From Euryarchaeota archaeon UBA433 (GTDB taxonomy: Archaea; Thermoplasmatota; Poseidoniia; Poseidoniales; Poseidoniaceae), in NCBI GenBank assembly GCA_002495535.1, contig DAFX01000020.1:1-24617 (forward strand): 24,617 nt of DNA. Reading direction: 5' to 3'. The notes beneath the pieces are model-generated. The model had not been told where the DNA came from. It did no database searches and saw only the letters and a program-made list of their open reading frames with translations. Below are positions 23,789 to 24,617 of the stretch, in pieces. The first letter of the stretch is position 1. The number at the start of each line of letters is the position of its first letter. The position numbers and the translations under genes were made by a program.

Positions 23789-24485
23789 TTTGACTGAAGA
23801 GCAGACCTATCTCAGTTTTATGACCCAAGATGCGGGGTCAAAGAAGGCCCTCTCCTTGATGGTTTCATGTATGGTTTTGGCAGTGATGTATCATGCCTTC
23901 ATTTTCTGGAATGTAAAGGCGGACGAAGTCATGGCGAGAAATGAAGAACCTGTATGGGACGTCATGTTTGAATTGTCCAATCAATCAGCGACTGATTCCC
24001 GGCTCATCCAAGATGGCAGTACGGAACAATTTGTCTTCGAAATGGATGAGGAGATCTCATCCAATCGGATGGTTGGTTATCTGAATATACTTCTTGAATA
24101 TCAAGAAACATCTGGTAATTTCAACGATCCATGCGATGTTGTTAGTGCGGAGATAAAGCACAGTGAAATTGTTGCCGATTGGAACAATGAAAGTAACGTT
24201 CTCTCGGGAACAAGCGATGATTGTTCTGCCATAAATTTGTATTTACAGATCTATCCTGATTTTGATGGGGCAACAAAAAACCAACCTGGGTCAACATCAG
24301 ATGAAGTGATGACGGAGTGGAAAAATAATGAATACGGGATTGGAGAATACCTCCTAAGTGTCGAACTCAACACCCAAGAATTTGCTTCCACCATACCAAC
24401 ACAAGGAGACAACGATGAAGAAATAACCATCACTTGGTCATTTGTCATGTTCAGTCCAAGTGTGGTAGAAAGTGGAAGCAGCTAG
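23769..24485 (+). CDS. Single-pass membrane protein with extracytoplasmic domain, unknown
   Basis: About 238 residues. One membrane helix lies near the N-terminus (ALSLMVSCMVLAVMYHAFIFW), followed by an acidic, probably extracytoplasmic domain of about 185 residues rich in beta-forming segments, with a cysteine pair (DPCDVV and DDCSA). It overlaps the upstream membrane protein by 20 bp. ATG 23769 is used; a TTG at 23790, just after the upstream stop and preceded by GGTGGGTGG, is a reasonable alternative. No family recognised. Same AT-rich codon style as its partner. No gene follows it to the window end (24486-24617). Confidence 0.68.
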   Translation: MVWWVVDLTEEQTYLSFMTQDAGSKKALSLMVSCMVLAVMYHAFIFWNVKADEVMARNEEPVWDVMFELSNQSATDSRLIQDGSTEQFVFEMDEEISSNRMVGYLNILLEYQETSGNFNDPCDVVSAEIKHSEIVADWNNESNVLSGTSDDCSAINLYLQIYPDFDGATKNQPGSTSDEVMTEWKNNEYGIGEYLLSVELNTQEFASTIPTQGDNDEEITITWSFVMFSPSVVESGSS

Positions 24486-24617
24486 CCGTGGGTCGCTGCT
24501 AATGCTACGCAACAAAATGCAGTGATCTAGTGAAATGGATAAATGAATAGCATATGTTCGAGAGGCTATCCTAAACACCCCTGTACACAATTAGCCTGTT
24601 GACAAGGGCTCTCAGTG

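Noticed and set aside
24486..24617. Search for a tRNA or terminator at the right edge
   Set aside because: No cloverleaf arms or T-loop sequence were found, and no strong hairpin followed by a T-run is visible.

Overview
The window reads like a mesophilic marine euryarchaeon, most probably Marine Group II (Candidatus Poseidoniales) or a close Thermoplasmata relative. The reasons are dense, overlapping genes; Shine-Dalgarno sites centred on GGTGA rather than GGAGG; TATA-like boxes about 26 nt before starts; archaeal-type FtsZ and dolichol-kinase-like genes; and a giant calcium-binding (thrombospondin type 3) surface protein with a C-terminal membrane anchor. The assignment is inference: there is no rRNA or other marker here.

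Layout. 1-566: end of a membrane protein gene, convergent with a TPR gene and a divergent ftsZ (563-1828, minus). 2054-7891 (plus): a respiratory cluster of five genes. They encode a membrane-anchored CxCH protein, a small two-helix membrane protein, a Rieske iron-sulfur protein, a b6-like cytochrome b N-terminal half, and a 942-residue fusion. The fusion joins the cytochrome b C-terminal half to an extracytoplasmic domain and a complete HdrD/HdrB-like heterodisulfide-reductase module. No cytochrome c1 or f is present. This cluster is the most unusual part of the window. 7980-8195: a small membrane protein, probably leaderless.

8224-13307 (minus): a zinc-binding-like small protein, a surface protein of about 1,366 residues with two families of calcium-binding repeats, and a membrane protein. 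13388-15557 (minus): acyl-CoA (propionyl-CoA) carboxylase carboxyltransferase, a small accessory subunit and biotin carrier protein. Divergently, 15728-17710 (plus): the B12-binding subunit of methylmalonyl-CoA mutase, its MeaB-type GTPase, and a CTP-dependent polyprenol kinase-like protein. Together these cover most of the propionyl-CoA to succinyl-CoA route; biotin carboxylase, epimerase and the large mutase subunit are not in the window.

17774-22271 (plus): a 36-residue single-helix protein, an asparagine synthase-like amidotransferase overlapping a GshA-type glutamate-cysteine ligase, a polytopic membrane protein, a 2[4Fe-4S] ferredoxin and a small membrane protein. 22475-24485: two overlapping membrane protein genes without recognised family, in visibly more AT-rich sequence. 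The last 132 bases hold no gene that I can see. No tRNA, rRNA, CRISPR array or insertion sequence was recognised.

A possible link across the window is thiol redox chemistry. An Hdr-like disulfide/thiol module is welded to a quinol-oxidising cytochrome b, and a gamma-glutamylcysteine-forming enzyme lies about 12 kb away. This is a hypothesis only.
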